This document shows positions 17,541 through 26,232 of a stretch of DNA of 48,344 bases, piece after piece. Numbering within the stretch: position 1 is the first letter of the stretch; every line of letters begins with the position of its first letter. The notes under the pieces were generated by a model. The model worked only from the letters and a program-made list of their open reading frames with translations. It was not told the DNA's origin and ran no database searches. The position numbers and the translations under genes were made by a program. The DNA lies in NCBI RefSeq assembly GCF_000430745.1, contig NZ_AUMP01000031.1:1-48344 (forward strand). The letters are read 5' to 3'. The stretch is from Fictibacillus gelatini DSM 15865 (lineage in GTDB: Bacteria; Bacillota; Bacilli; Bacillales; Fictibacillaceae).

Positions 17541-17960
17541 TTATAAAGTTAATCCGCCGTCGACGACGACAATCGAACCGGTCATGTAATTTGCTTTATC
17601 TGATGCTAAGTAAGCGACCATTTCCGTTCAAGATGTTCAAGTAGCGCTGATGCTATGCCACGTTTTTGAAAATGTGGAGATACTGCTAATCCTAAAATGC
17701 TTTGGTGACCTCCAGATACTGGATTTGGCTTTATATCAGTAAATAAGTCGTCTGTAATATATGGGGCTGCAATGACTGTCCATTACCTAACCCTACGATC
17801 GAACCGTCCTCTTCAGCTACAAAAAACTATCCGGAATGAATTGAATTCGTTTTATAAACGCTGCCTTCGTTGCTGCCTCTTTTTTTGTAAAACAAAGATG
17901 TTCAATGACTACAAGTTCAGGCAAATCTCCCATGTTTACGTTTCGTATTTTCAACACCAT
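17541..17960 (-). pseudogene. Chimeric remnant: GNAT acetyltransferase 5' part joined to a short-chain dehydrogenase tail
   Basis: The minus strand from an ATG at 17960 (GGAGGATTA upstream) reads MVLKIRNVNMGDLPELVVIE, a GNAT start. It loses frame at a T6 run (about 17827) and again near 17775, and regains GNAT sequence as ITDDLFTDIKPNPVSGG and LAVSPHFQKRGIASALLEHL. Directly after this, at about 17628, the text becomes MVAYLASDKANYMTGSIVVV and DGGLTL-stop, which is the C-terminus of an SDR/FabG-type dehydrogenase. An internal deletion that removed the end of one gene and most of the next, which ran in the same direction, explains the joint. No function is likely. Confidence 0.8.
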
Positions 17961-18020
17961 TAATCCTCCAAATTTGTTTCATAAAAACACCGGCTATTTC
18001 GTTGCAAATTTCCGTGTAAT

Positions 18021-19427
18021 TTAGAATAGATTAACAAAACGCTTCATCCCTTCCCTTATTTGCTTTTCATTAATATAAGAGAAGCTCAGCCGAATCCATG
18101 ACTCAAGCTCCCTGTTCGGATCAAAAATAGAGCCGGGAACAAACGAGATGGATTGTTCAATGCTTTTGGCAAGCAGTTCTTCCATCGATTCTTTATTTTT
18201 CAAATTGATCCACAAATTAAGCCCGCCTTTTGGACTTAACCATTCCCAACCTGTTTCCCTGAGTTCTTCTTCCATGACGTCCTTTCGGATATTCAGGGCG
18301 ATCCGGAGCTTTTCCAGGTGTTTCCGGAGCCGCTCGGATTTGAAGTAATGCAAGAAAATTTTCTGGTTCAACAAAGGCGTGCCATTGTCGGCAAGCGATT
18401 TCGCGGTTAAAAGATGCTTCATTAGTGATGGATTGGTTACGACAGCAGAAATCCTTAGACCTGGGGCTATATACTTGCTAAAGCTGCGGACATACATGAC
18501 CCAGCCATCCGTATCAAATGAATAAATAGGCAGAGGCGGCTCCTCTCCAAAATAAATGTCACGGTAAGAGTCGTCTTCTACGAGAAGACATTGGTAACGT
18601 TCAGCGAGATCGACCAACTGTTTGCGCTGCTCTTGTGGGACTGTATAGCCAGTCGGGTTATGGAAAGTAGGATTGAGATAAAAGAGTCTTGGCCTATAGT
18701 GTTTCATACTCAATTCAACTTGCTCTAAGCAATAACCATCGGGATGAATTTCTACCGGGATCATTCGTCCGCCCTGCTGCCTGAAAATATCGATGGCTGC
18801 ACTGTACGTCGGCCGCTCTATTAATATTACATCTTGCGGTTTAATGAGAACTTTTGCAATTAAATCGATAGCCTGTTGTGCGCCGGTTGTAATTAATAAA
18901 TCGTCTGATGTTGCCTGGATGCCCTCATGCACTGAAAAATAGCAGGCGAGAGACTCCCTGAGCTCTTCATCTCCTTGCACGGAAGAATACGTTCCAAGCA
19001 CTTTCGGATAAAGATCAAATACCTTTTTCACATATTCCGAAAAATAATAGTTTGGAAGAAGAGTGGGGTCAATCAGGGCTTGAGAAAATTGATAAGTGGC
19101 CGGTATGCCATGAATTTCGGATAAGTGGCTTTTTTGTACATAAGACGATAGGATTGGATAATCCAATCGTTGAAATAACGGTTTATTTTCCGGCATGACA
19201 TAATAGCCTGATTTGTCCCTTACATATACTTTACCGTTCTGTTTCAGTAATTGATATGCTTTGAAGACGGTAAGGCGGTGGACGTTCAATTCCTCAGCCA
19301 GTGCCCTGATAGAAGGGAGCTTTTCATTTTCTTTCCAATCCCCCCGCTCTATTCTATTCATCATATGGTCGTAAATTTGCTCAAAAAGACGGCTTGAATT
19401 TTTAGTTATTAAATCAGAGGGTTTCAT
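18021..19427 (-). CDS. MocR-type regulator (GntR DNA-binding domain fused to an aminotransferase fold)
   Basis: A 468-residue protein. Residues 1-75 are a winged helix of the GntR family (LFEQIYDHMMNRIERGDW, then KLPSIRALAEELNVHRLTVFKAYQLL). The rest is a type I aminotransferase fold: LLITTGAQQAIDLIAKVL, NPTFHNPTGYTV, EDDSYRDIYF, and SFSKYIAPGLRISAVV, whose Lys should hold pyridoxal phosphate. MocR proteins respond to PLP or amino-compound ligands and control a neighbouring gene. Here that is the divergent EamA exporter. The ATG at 19427 follows AAGGGCG; a GTG three codons earlier is possible. Confidence 0.92.
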   Translation of the reverse strand: MKPSDLITKNSSRLFEQIYDHMMNRIERGDWKENEKLPSIRALAEELNVHRLTVFKAYQLLKQNGKVYVRDKSGYYVMPENKPLFQRLDYPILSSYVQKSHLSEIHGIPATYQFSQALIDPTLLPNYYFSEYVKKVFDLYPKVLGTYSSVQGDEELRESLACYFSVHEGIQATSDDLLITTGAQQAIDLIAKVLIKPQDVILIERPTYSAAIDIFRQQGGRMIPVEIHPDGYCLEQVELSMKHYRPRLFYLNPTFHNPTGYTVPQEQRKQLVDLAERYQCLLVEDDSYRDIYFGEEPPLPIYSFDTDGWVMYVRSFSKYIAPGLRISAVVTNPSLMKHLLTAKSLADNGTPLLNQKIFLHYFKSERLRKHLEKLRIALNIRKDVMEEELRETGWEWLSPKGGLNLWINLKNKESMEELLAKSIEQSISFVPGSIFDPNRELESWIRLSFSYINEKQIREGMKRFVNLF

Positions 19428-19462
19428 GATCGCCACGCCCTTTTAGCTTTAATTGTAACCAA

Positions 19463-19501
19463 TTGCCAACTTCATCTGTTCTATTGTATCATATCTGTTC
19501 T
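19463..19501 (+). promoter_or_regulatory. Divergent promoter region with MocR-style direct repeats
   Basis: Plus-strand -35 TTGCCA (19463-19468) and -10 TATCAT (19487-19492) are 18 bases apart. ATCTGTTCT occurs twice, at 19474-19482 and 19493-19501, on either side of the -10 and 19 bases apart. Direct repeats are typical MocR targets, so these are candidate sites for the divergent regulator. Confidence 0.6.
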
Positions 19502-19544
19502 GTCCTTTAGCTTTTATGATGTTTATAAAAGAGGAGGAACTTAA

Positions 19545-20495
19545 ATGATCATTTTCAACTATGTACTGATGTGCTTGATTTTTGGAACGACTTTCCTGGC
19601 CATAAAAATCGGAATCGATTCGGGCGCGCCGCCTTTATTCATGGCAGGCCTTCGTTTTCTGCTTGCGGGATCCATTCTGATGATATGGATGCTTTTGAAA
19701 AAACGAACGAATTTTTCCCTTCTTTATCGAAAAGAATTGCTATTTACGGGAATGGGGCTGACATTTGGCACCTTTGCAACGCTGTATTGGGCTGAAAACT
19801 ACGTTACTTCTGGAATAGCGGCCGTATTATCCGCTACCGGCCCGATTATGATTCTGTTGATTCAAACGCTCTTCTTGAGGCAAAAGGTTTCCAGAAAATC
19901 ACTGATCGGCTGCCTGGTTGGATTTGCCGGCGTCGTTTTATTGATTTTGCCTGGCATGACAATTAAAGTGAGTTTCTTTTGGATGATCGGATGCATTACG
20001 ATTCTGGCTGGAGAACTTTGCTATGCATCGGGCACGTTGTATTCCAAACATATTCTTCCACGTTTTGTGGATGAATCACCTGTGGCATTAAATGCCGTTC
20101 AAATGATGTACGGCGGGGCGATGCTGCTCATTTTATCATTGTTCACGGAGTCTATTCACATCGAAACACTGGCAACAAGAAGTTCGATCGGATCCCTCTT
20201 ATATTTAATCATTGCAGGGTCCATGTTAGGACATACGATTTACTACTGGCTTGTTGCGAAAACCAACCCCTTATTTCCATCAACCTGGCTTTACATCTCC
20301 CCGTTAATTGCACTCGGGTTGGGGATTTTCTTGTATAATGAACAATTTTCATGGTTTATGTTGTTTGGGGTGATTACGATTATTCTCGGTATTATTTTAG
20401 TAAATATCGATTCGTTGAGGAAGTTAATCCAAATAAATACACTACCAAAAATCCGAAAGAAGAACACTTGTACTGCTGAAGCGGAGAATAGTTGA
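19545..20495 (+). CDS. EamA/DMT-family metabolite exporter
   Basis: A 316-residue membrane protein with ten predicted helices in two EamA repeats. The first starts MIIFNYVLMCLIFGTTFLAI and runs to SGIAAVLSATGPIMILLIQ. The second covers SFFWMIGCITILAGELCYA to FGVITIILGIILVNID. Such proteins usually export amino acids, purines or drugs. The ATG follows AGAGGAGGAACTTAA. Its divergent MocR neighbour suggests induction by an amine or PLP-related ligand, but the substrate cannot be read from sequence. It is a single gene ending at the hairpin 20531-20563. Confidence 0.9.
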   Translation: MIIFNYVLMCLIFGTTFLAIKIGIDSGAPPLFMAGLRFLLAGSILMIWMLLKKRTNFSLLYRKELLFTGMGLTFGTFATLYWAENYVTSGIAAVLSATGPIMILLIQTLFLRQKVSRKSLIGCLVGFAGVVLLILPGMTIKVSFFWMIGCITILAGELCYASGTLYSKHILPRFVDESPVALNAVQMMYGGAMLLILSLFTESIHIETLATRSSIGSLLYLIIAGSMLGHTIYYWLVAKTNPLFPSTWLYISPLIALGLGIFLYNEQFSWFMLFGVITIILGIILVNIDSLRKLIQINTLPKIRKKNTCTAEAENS

Positions 20496-20530
20496 CTTTT
20501 ATTTTTAGAAGCATAATTAAACGAAGGTTG

Positions 20531-20563
20531 AATAGCCGATATTCTTTTAGAATGTCGGCTATT
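20531..20563. terminator. Bidirectional intrinsic terminator
   Basis: A 14-bp stem, AATAGCCGATATTC against GAATGTCGGCTATT (one G-T pair), with a 5-base loop, between two convergent genes. Confidence 0.75.
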
Positions 20564-20572
20564 GCCCTTTAT

Positions 20573-22300
20573 CTATTGAATCCATAATTTTCGCAAATCA
20601 ACATAGCCGTATGATTGGAATTGAATGTCCTGGATCATTGGATGGAACGTTCGGTATTTAATCGGGTGGTGCGTGAAAATGAAAAGATGCTCGTTCCTAA
20701 TGTAGTCCTCCACTTTATCAATCCATGCCTCCCTGCCTTCATACGTTGTTTCTTGTTTCATTTGATCCAGCCACCCTTCGATCAAACAAAGATCATCCTC
20801 TTTCAAAAACCTGCGAAAAAGAAGGGCATTATTATAAAAGGCAGCCAGAAATGATAAGTGAGCATCTGTTGAAGAAACTTCTCCCATAAATGCAAGATCG
20901 GCCTCATTCTCTAATTTAGAAGTATAGAAGTCTTTCATTTCAAGATTTTCTATTCGAAGCCGTAGTCCTTCCTTCTTCGCCCTGTTCACCAGCCATTCAG
21001 CTTCTTCCATCGCTTTTGGATGGCTAAAGGAAAAAAGGGTCAGTGTTTCTCCATTATAGCCAGCTTTTTCTAACAATGGTTTTACAAGACTACGACTTTT
21101 TAGCACCGGTGAAGATTTTTGCGGGAAAAAGCTTGATGCTTCTACCAGTTTTCCCCTCCTCAATTCTTTCCACATTTCTTTTATATCCAATAAATGATAG
21201 ACCGCTTTTCTAAAAGAATGTTGATGGACGATTGAAGGTTTCCTGAAATTGAACGAAAGAAAACGAAATCCGTTTTCCACTTCCTGTTTTTGTATGGGAT
21301 GGTCACATTCGATTTCCTTCCCCACCTGATAGGTCATCACCTGCATCGTTTCCTGAGAGACCCGCCAAAATTCAATTTCATCTAAAAACGGCCGCTCAAG
21401 GAAATAATAATCAAAAGCTTCAAGAATCAGCTGTTTTTCTGAACGTTTTTTTAAAAGAAAAGGACCAGTCCCGATCCATTGATGTTCATCAAATGGAATA
21501 TCCTTCGGTAAAATAGATAAGTTGGCGGAACCAACATATCGAAGAAAAAACGGGTTTGGTTTTTTAAGAGTAATCCGGACGGTGAATTCTGACAATTTTT
21601 CGATCGAAAGAATCTCTTGAACTAGCCAAAAATTCGGAGTAGAGTACTTAATAAAGCGTTGAAACGAATGAATGACATCTTCACTCGTTAAAACGCTTTG
21701 ATGATGAAAACGGACTCCTTTTCTTAAATAAAACGTCCATACCGTATGGTTTTCATTAACCGTCCAATGGTGTGCAAGATGTGGCACAATGGAATCCGCC
21801 GTCTCATCATAACGGACAAGTGTGTCGCCAAGCTGCTGAATTAAAAAGGATTCAAACGCAATTGATGCAAACAAAGGATCCAAAGTTGTTATGTTTCGTG
21901 ACATAATCGTACGGAGCGTATCTTTGGATCCATTCTCTTTCTGCAGACCGAATAACGTTTGTACATCTCCTACAAAATGAGTAAACCATGATTTTGGAAT
22001 CGGCAGCTGCATCAGCTGGATAATCGAATCAAGCTGATCGTCTTTTACATATTCGTCAAGCGTTTTCCGGACTTCTTCTTGAAATGGCTGTTTAAAAATA
22101 ACCCGGGACAAGTGTCCCCTCCCTTTTCCGGGCAAGTATTCTAAACGACCGTCATCCTCGAACTTTTTAAGCTTCCGTTTTACATTTTTCAACGTACAAA
22201 ACCATATTTCTTCTAATTCATGTAACTTAAACGGGGCTGATAATTGAGTTTCCCTTGGATAGAGAAAAGCCCTCATTTGAAAATAAGATATGTCTTTCAT
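20573..22300 (-). CDS. SgrR-like transcriptional regulator with a solute-binding domain
   Basis: A 575-residue protein. Residues 1-110 resemble the SgrR N-terminal winged helix (HELEEIWFCTLKNVKRKLKK, LEYLPGKGRGHLSRVIF). The remainder is a type 5 solute-binding fold with no signal peptide, so it works in the cytoplasm as a sensor: TLDPLFASIAFESFLIQQLG, VWTFYLRKGVRFHHQSVLTS, FTVRITLKKPNPFFLRYV. SgrR regulators sense a small molecule and control an adjacent transporter. The divergent MFS gene at 22415 is the obvious target, and an AAAAGGGG-type operator lies between them. The ATG follows AAGGAGAAAGAA. Confidence 0.88.
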   Translation of the reverse strand: MKDISYFQMRAFLYPRETQLSAPFKLHELEEIWFCTLKNVKRKLKKFEDDGRLEYLPGKGRGHLSRVIFKQPFQEEVRKTLDEYVKDDQLDSIIQLMQLPIPKSWFTHFVGDVQTLFGLQKENGSKDTLRTIMSRNITTLDPLFASIAFESFLIQQLGDTLVRYDETADSIVPHLAHHWTVNENHTVWTFYLRKGVRFHHQSVLTSEDVIHSFQRFIKYSTPNFWLVQEILSIEKLSEFTVRITLKKPNPFFLRYVGSANLSILPKDIPFDEHQWIGTGPFLLKKRSEKQLILEAFDYYFLERPFLDEIEFWRVSQETMQVMTYQVGKEIECDHPIQKQEVENGFRFLSFNFRKPSIVHQHSFRKAVYHLLDIKEMWKELRRGKLVEASSFFPQKSSPVLKSRSLVKPLLEKAGYNGETLTLFSFSHPKAMEEAEWLVNRAKKEGLRLRIENLEMKDFYTSKLENEADLAFMGEVSSTDAHLSFLAAFYNNALLFRRFLKEDDLCLIEGWLDQMKQETTYEGREAWIDKVEDYIRNEHLFIFTHHPIKYRTFHPMIQDIQFQSYGYVDLRKLWIQ

Positions 22301-22331
22301 TTCTTTCTCCTTGAGCTTCTATATAAAAGAT

Positions 22332-22377
22332 AAAAGGGGACATTTTTATTTGAATTGTACCCTTTTTAACCCCTTTT
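22332..22377. promoter_or_regulatory. Candidate operator between the SgrR-like regulator and the MFS gene
   Basis: AAAAGGGGACA at 22332-22342 is answered by TGTACCCTTTTT at 22356-22367, an inverted repeat with a 13-base centre. A further ACCCCTTTTT follows at 22369-22377 in the same orientation as the second arm. Three half-sites in 46 bp of a divergent promoter region suggest cooperative binding of the neighbouring regulator. Confidence 0.5.
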
Positions 22378-22414
22378 TGAAAGTGCAAAATAATTTGAAA
22401 AGGAGGTTGTAGCA

Positions 22415-23698
22415 ATGTTTAAAGAACTACACCCAAATATTCGAATCAGAATTTATACGTCATTTTTAAGCCGCGTGATCGGCTCGATGATCTTTCCTTT
22501 TATGGCCATTTATTTTACAAAAGAACTGAATGCATCATGGGCGGGAATTTTATTGATGATCCAGACGGTCGTCCAGTTTATAGCGAGCTTATACGGGGGG
22601 CATTTGGCCGATACACTCGGAAGAAAGCGGATGATGGTAGCAGGTGAATGGATGAAAGTTATCGCTTTTCTCGGAATGCTTCTGGCGAACTCCCCATGGT
22701 TTACATCAGCGTGGATGACGTTTTTCATGTTGCTTGCCATCAGCATTTCATCAGGGATTGTCAATCCGGCAGCGGAAGCGATGTTAATTGACGTCAGTAC
22801 GAAAGAAACGCGTGCATTTATGTATTCCATTAACTATTGGGCTGTCAATTTGTCCATTATGCTCGGGCTTATCGTCGGCGGCTGGCTATATAACAGCCAT
22901 TTCTTTGAGCTGATTGTTGCGCTTTTTGTGATGTCGCTTATTACGCTTTGGATGACGGCCACATTAATTATCGAAACGTATCAAATGAAGCCGTCCCAAC
23001 GTTCAACAAGCTCGTATGGCTTAAAACCGCTAATTCAAAGCTATCAATCGGTTATGAAAGACTGGCCATTCCTCTTATTTACATTAGGAGGCATCGCTGT
23101 ATTATCCATTGAATTTCAGCGAAACAATTTTATTGCCGTAAGATTGGAAAAAGAAATTATTCCTCAAACGTTTTCTTTGATTGGAATGGGACATCTGATA
23201 GTTGACGGGGTAAAGCTGTTAAGTCTTCTAACAGTCGTCAATACAGTTATAATTGTCTTGTTTACTGCTTTCGTATCCAAATGGATCCGCCATAAACCTG
23301 ACAAACCGATCATGTATACAGGATTTCTCTTATTTGGATTCGGTTATTCGTTTCTTGCTTTCTCAAACAATGTACTATTGCTCTTTATGGCCGTCATTGT
23401 TTTATCGATCGGTGAACTTTTATATGTCCCGACAAGACAATCATTATTGGCAGATATCGTTGATGACTCTCGCCGCGGGGCGTATATGGCGTTTAATGGA
23501 TTCGTTTTTCAAATTGGCAAAATGGTTGGCGCTTTGGGCATTATTGCAGGCCAGGCAATTGGCGGGATTGGAATGGGAATGCTCTATATTTTGCTTGGCG
23601 TTTTAGGAATCGTTTTTTGCTCGTTAGGGATTCGGATGAGAACAACAAAGGAACAGCCGAATCCTTCACATCTGGCTACGAAGAAAGTACCATCATAA
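22415..23698 (+). CDS. MFS multidrug-type exporter
   Basis: A 427-residue major facilitator protein of the 12-helix drug:proton antiporter type. The loop 2-3 signature is GGHLADTLGRKRMMVAGEW, and the opening (SRVIGSMIFPFMAIYFTKEL) is typical of MdtH-like exporters. A shorter cytoplasmic loop (ETYQMKPSQRSTSSYGLKP) separates the halves. The ATG follows GGAGGTTGTAGCA. It is divergent from an SgrR-like regulator and ends at a strong terminator. The substrate is unknown; sugar or drug efflux would fit the regulator type. Confidence 0.9.
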   Translation: MFKELHPNIRIRIYTSFLSRVIGSMIFPFMAIYFTKELNASWAGILLMIQTVVQFIASLYGGHLADTLGRKRMMVAGEWMKVIAFLGMLLANSPWFTSAWMTFFMLLAISISSGIVNPAAEAMLIDVSTKETRAFMYSINYWAVNLSIMLGLIVGGWLYNSHFFELIVALFVMSLITLWMTATLIIETYQMKPSQRSTSSYGLKPLIQSYQSVMKDWPFLLFTLGGIAVLSIEFQRNNFIAVRLEKEIIPQTFSLIGMGHLIVDGVKLLSLLTVVNTVIIVLFTAFVSKWIRHKPDKPIMYTGFLLFGFGYSFLAFSNNVLLLFMAVIVLSIGELLYVPTRQSLLADIVDDSRRGAYMAFNGFVFQIGKMVGALGIIAGQAIGGIGMGMLYILLGVLGIVFCSLGIRMRTTKEQPNPSHLATKKVPS

Positions 23699-23700
23699 AA

Positions 23701-23728
23701 AATAACTCCGCTTCCGCGCGGAGTTATT
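23701..23728. terminator. Bidirectional intrinsic terminator
   Basis: A perfect 11-bp stem AATAACTCCGC / GCGGAGTTATT with a 6-base loop and A- and T-runs outside. The stop codon of the convergent DUF2278 gene (23724-23726) lies within the 3' arm. Confidence 0.9.
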
Positions 23729-24419
23729 TTTTAGATTTTCCGGCATTCAAATAGTTGCATTCACTGACGGGGCGAGTCGCATTCCCCTGGTCATCCGTGC
23801 ACCATGACTGTGATTGGAAAGCCAAAAAAATGCCGATCCACTTTTGAGATTCCTCAAAATAAATTAAAACGCCGCCATCTTGCCATGTTCCATTATCTTT
23901 TTCCCATTTGCCAACGTTGCCCTGGTTCATATGGATATCATGGATGCCGTTGCCAGGCAAAAAGTTAAAATATTGATCTGGTTTATCGGGCTCTGGTCCC
24001 CACTTATCTCCATATGCGTAAATGACCGCTTTTTCATTTTTAGCCTTTTCAATATAGTAGTTGATTTTATCATTTAAATCGTTGTCCGGTCCCGGTGTAT
24101 CTGCCGGCAATGGAATCATTTTCTTAGGGTCAAATAAATTTCCGCGAATATAATCGAGGGCGAGCCCTGAACGATTATCGTTAATTTCTGTAAAACCGGA
24201 CGGTATGCCAGGCAGCAGCGTAATATTGCCAGAATTAAAATCGTCGCTAACAAAGTACAAAACTTCAGAAGGATAAGATTGCGATTTAATGTTGATCGCT
24301 ATTCGGTACTTAGTCCCTTGATCATCTTCAACGAGGACCTGGTAATGAGGGCTGTCTTCATTTCCTTTCATCGAATCCGTCACTTTTCCTTTTAATACAC
24401 CATAGTGGCTAATTGGCAT
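23724..24419 (-). CDS. yukJ: DUF2278 family protein (YukJ-like)
   Basis: A 231-residue soluble protein starting MPISHYGVLKGKVTDSMKGN, the family's fixed opening. It continues with SPHYQVLVEDDQGTKYRIAI and VLYFVSDDFNSG, then YGDKWGPEPDKPDQYFNFLP, GIHDIHMNQGN and QDGGVLIYFEESQKWIGIFLAFQSQSW split over the C-terminal half. DUF2278 proteins are widespread in soil bacteria; no activity is established that I know of. The conserved GIHDIHMNQG could be a metal or catalytic site. The ATG follows GGAGGGTTCCA. Single gene. Confidence 0.85.
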   Translation of the reverse strand: MPISHYGVLKGKVTDSMKGNEDSPHYQVLVEDDQGTKYRIAINIKSQSYPSEVLYFVSDDFNSGNITLLPGIPSGFTEINDNRSGLALDYIRGNLFDPKKMIPLPADTPGPDNDLNDKINYYIEKAKNEKAVIYAYGDKWGPEPDKPDQYFNFLPGNGIHDIHMNQGNVGKWEKDNGTWQDGGVLIYFEESQKWIGIFLAFQSQSWCTDDQGNATRPVSECNYLNAGKSKK

Positions 24420-24688
24420 TGGAACCCTCCTCTGGTGATGGTTACTGACATATGTAAAAGTGTATAAACGTATCCCTTATAAAACAAGAGGCTTTTGGCC
24501 CGGTTAAAACAGAGTCTTTCGGATAAAAAAGGTAATTCCAACCATCTGAATTTTTGTTATCTTTTGATATTTACAACTTTAAAGCGTTGGTGTAAAATGT
24601 GGAATAAGCTTGACCCTCAGTAGGAAAAGAAGAAGGAACTGGCCTCCCCCGGTTTTATGCCCTCTTCTTTTCCGAAACTTCAATTCAC
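24420..24688. other. Intergenic stretch with a terminator-like hairpin at 24623-24673
   Basis: GGAAAAGAAGA (24623-24633) pairs with TCTTCTTTTCC (24663-24673), enclosing an inner AACTGG...CCGGTT. Read on the minus strand it lies just beyond the GNAT gene at 24689 and could stop its transcript. The remaining bases hold the promoter of the DUF2278 gene; nothing else is recognised. Confidence 0.5.
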
Positions 24689-25213
24689 CTACAAAAGAAC
24701 CCAAAAGCGTCTGACAATGTTTCCATCATCTTCAATGTATTCATTTTCAAACACTCCGCCATTTTTTAAAATTGTTCGTTCAGACCCGATGTTATCTTTG
24801 TTGCAACAGACTAGAACCTTTTTTAATCCCATTTCCTTTGTTTTTTCCAGTGCTAATGTAAGAAGCCTGGTCGCATAGCCTTTCCGCCTTTCTGAAGGAC
24901 GTATCCCGTAACCAATATGTCCCCCGCTATTCAACAGCTTTTCATTTAGTTCATGACGGATATTCACTGCCCCGATTATCTTCTTTCCTTCATTCACGAG
25001 CCAATATGTCGAATGGGGAACGTAAGAATCAGGTAAATTCTCCCCGCTTTCCGAATCTCTTAGAAATTGAACCAGTTCTTTAAACGGATACGGTTCTCTT
25101 TTTATCACCCTCGGGATCATCTCTTCACCCGAATCTTTCCATTCTTCGTAAAACGAGAGATATTCATCCTGTAACTTGATTGTCGGCTTTATTAAATGAA
25201 CGTTGCCTTTCAT
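24689..25213 (-). CDS. GNAT-family N-acetyltransferase (RimJ/RimL type)
   Basis: A 174-residue protein with GNAT signature IGYGIRPSERRKGYATRLLT and downstream KVLVCCNKDNIGSERTILKN, then GGVFENEYIEDDGNIVRRFW. The Asn-x-x-S-x-x-x-x-x-x-x-x-G-F/V pattern is typical of acetyltransferases that modify small amines, antibiotics or ribosomal proteins. The N-terminal half contains EMIPRVIKREPYPFKELVQ. The ATG follows GGAAGTGAAAAC. It precedes no gene in operon distance. The substrate cannot be assigned. Confidence 0.88.
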   Translation of the reverse strand: MKGNVHLIKPTIKLQDEYLSFYEEWKDSGEEMIPRVIKREPYPFKELVQFLRDSESGENLPDSYVPHSTYWLVNEGKKIIGAVNIRHELNEKLLNSGGHIGYGIRPSERRKGYATRLLTLALEKTKEMGLKKVLVCCNKDNIGSERTILKNGGVFENEYIEDDGNIVRRFWVLL

Positions 25214-25249
25214 GTTTTCACTTCCAATTAGAATAAGAATTTTATTGTT

Positions 25250-25768
25250 CTACCATCCTGACCGCTCGCGCAGAGAAGAGATATGGGCAATATGGTGACG
25301 ACCATGCCAGGCATACAAGCCAATGGCCGTTGCAATCGATTGATCGCCTAGTTCAGGATGGTTAAACGTTTTTTCAAAATCTGAAGCGTTTAATGAGCGC
25401 AATAAAGCGACCCACCTTTTATGTAATGCTTCTAAAAAGACAAGTGAAATAGTAATAGGAAGATTCGAATCGGGAAGTTCTGCCCATTTATCTTCCCTAT
25501 AGGGTTTAATCGTCGGATTATTTTCTGTTATGGCCAATTTGAAACGAATAAAACTATTCATGTGGCTATCGGCTAAATGATGGACGACCTGGCGAACGGT
25601 CCAGCCTCCGGAGCGATATGGCGTATCCAGCTGTTCATCATTAAGGTCTTGCACAGCCTCCTTCAGTTGGATAGGAGCATTTTCAATTTCTTTTATCCAA
25701 CCCTCGATTAATTCAGGGCTTATATGGCTATCAAATATAAATTGCCCAACCGGGTAGCGTAAATCCAT
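25250..25768 (-). CDS. yfiT: YfiT/DinB-superfamily metal-dependent protein (putative bacillithiol S-transferase)
   Basis: A 172-residue four-helix bundle protein. The metal-binding histidines are visible as [16 protein letters not shown] and [19 protein letters not shown] at the end. It closely follows Bacillus YfiT from [11 protein letters not shown] onward (remembered, not searched). This family includes BstA-type bacillithiol transferases that conjugate electrophiles and drugs. The ATG at 25768 follows AGAGGGGAGAAAACGTTT; the 13-codon extension upstream is not conserved. Single gene. No bacillithiol synthesis gene is in the window. Confidence 0.88.
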   Translation of the reverse strand: MDLRYPVGQFIFDSHISPELIEGWIKEIENAPIQLKEAVQDLNDEQLDTPYRSGGWTVRQVVHHLADSHMNSFIRFKLAITENNPTIKPYREDKWAELPDSNLPITISLVFLEALHKRWVALLRSLNASDFEKTFNHPELGDQSIATAIGLYAWHGRHHIAHISSLRERSGW

Positions 25769-25950
25769 AAACGTTTTCTCCCCTCTATTAAACTCTTTTA
25801 GAATCATTCGACAAACTCTGATATAATCCTTTTTTTAAAAGTGTTCTATTTTTAAAACATACTGTCAATCGTACAAAAACCTTCTATCATTTAATGAAAT
25901 AGGCAAAAAAGAGGTTTCGAGTTAATCGTTAACGGTTTGTACAAAACGAA

Positions 25951-26112
25951 TTATTTTTCTCTTTTTTCAATGAAAAGCAAGGCAAGCGTCGCTAAAGGTC
26001 CAAGAATAATAGACAACAAAAACCAGTTTAGTCCGGTGCGATTTTTCCCCTGTGCAAGACCCGCGTTAATAAGTGCAAGAGTTCCCCATCCAACATAAAA
26101 GCTTTCATTCAT
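25951..26112 (-). CDS. Small membrane protein, 53 residues
   Basis: The protein starts MNESFYVGWGTLALINAG and has two hydrophobic stretches, ALINAGLA and WFLLSIILGPLATLALLF, ending in IEKREK. The ATG at 26112 has AAGGAGATTAGAATC before it. The GLNWFLLSIILGPLATLALLF segment is reminiscent of the Bacillus small proteins with a 'SIxxGPxATxxL' motif often seen beside phage-shock or antitoxin-like genes, but I do not recognise a named family. Convergent or operonic partners are absent. Confidence 0.65.
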   Translation of the reverse strand: MNESFYVGWGTLALINAGLAQGKNRTGLNWFLLSIILGPLATLALLFIEKREK

Positions 26113-26186
26113 GATTCTAATCTCCTTTTTAAAAATAATAAGCATGATTTTATTCTAGCGGATAATTACGAAAAAAGGAAAAAAGA

Positions 26187-26202
26187 TGCAGAAAGCTCTG
26201 CA
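26187..26202. terminator. Intrinsic terminator after the molybdenum hydroxylase operon
   Basis: TGCAGA, 4-base loop, TCTGCA, with T7 on the plus strand and T-rich CTTTTTTCC on the minus strand. It sits just beyond the stop of the iron-sulfur subunit gene. Confidence 0.6.
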
Positions 26203-26232
26203 CCTTTTTTTGATATGGCTGTTCATTACGTA

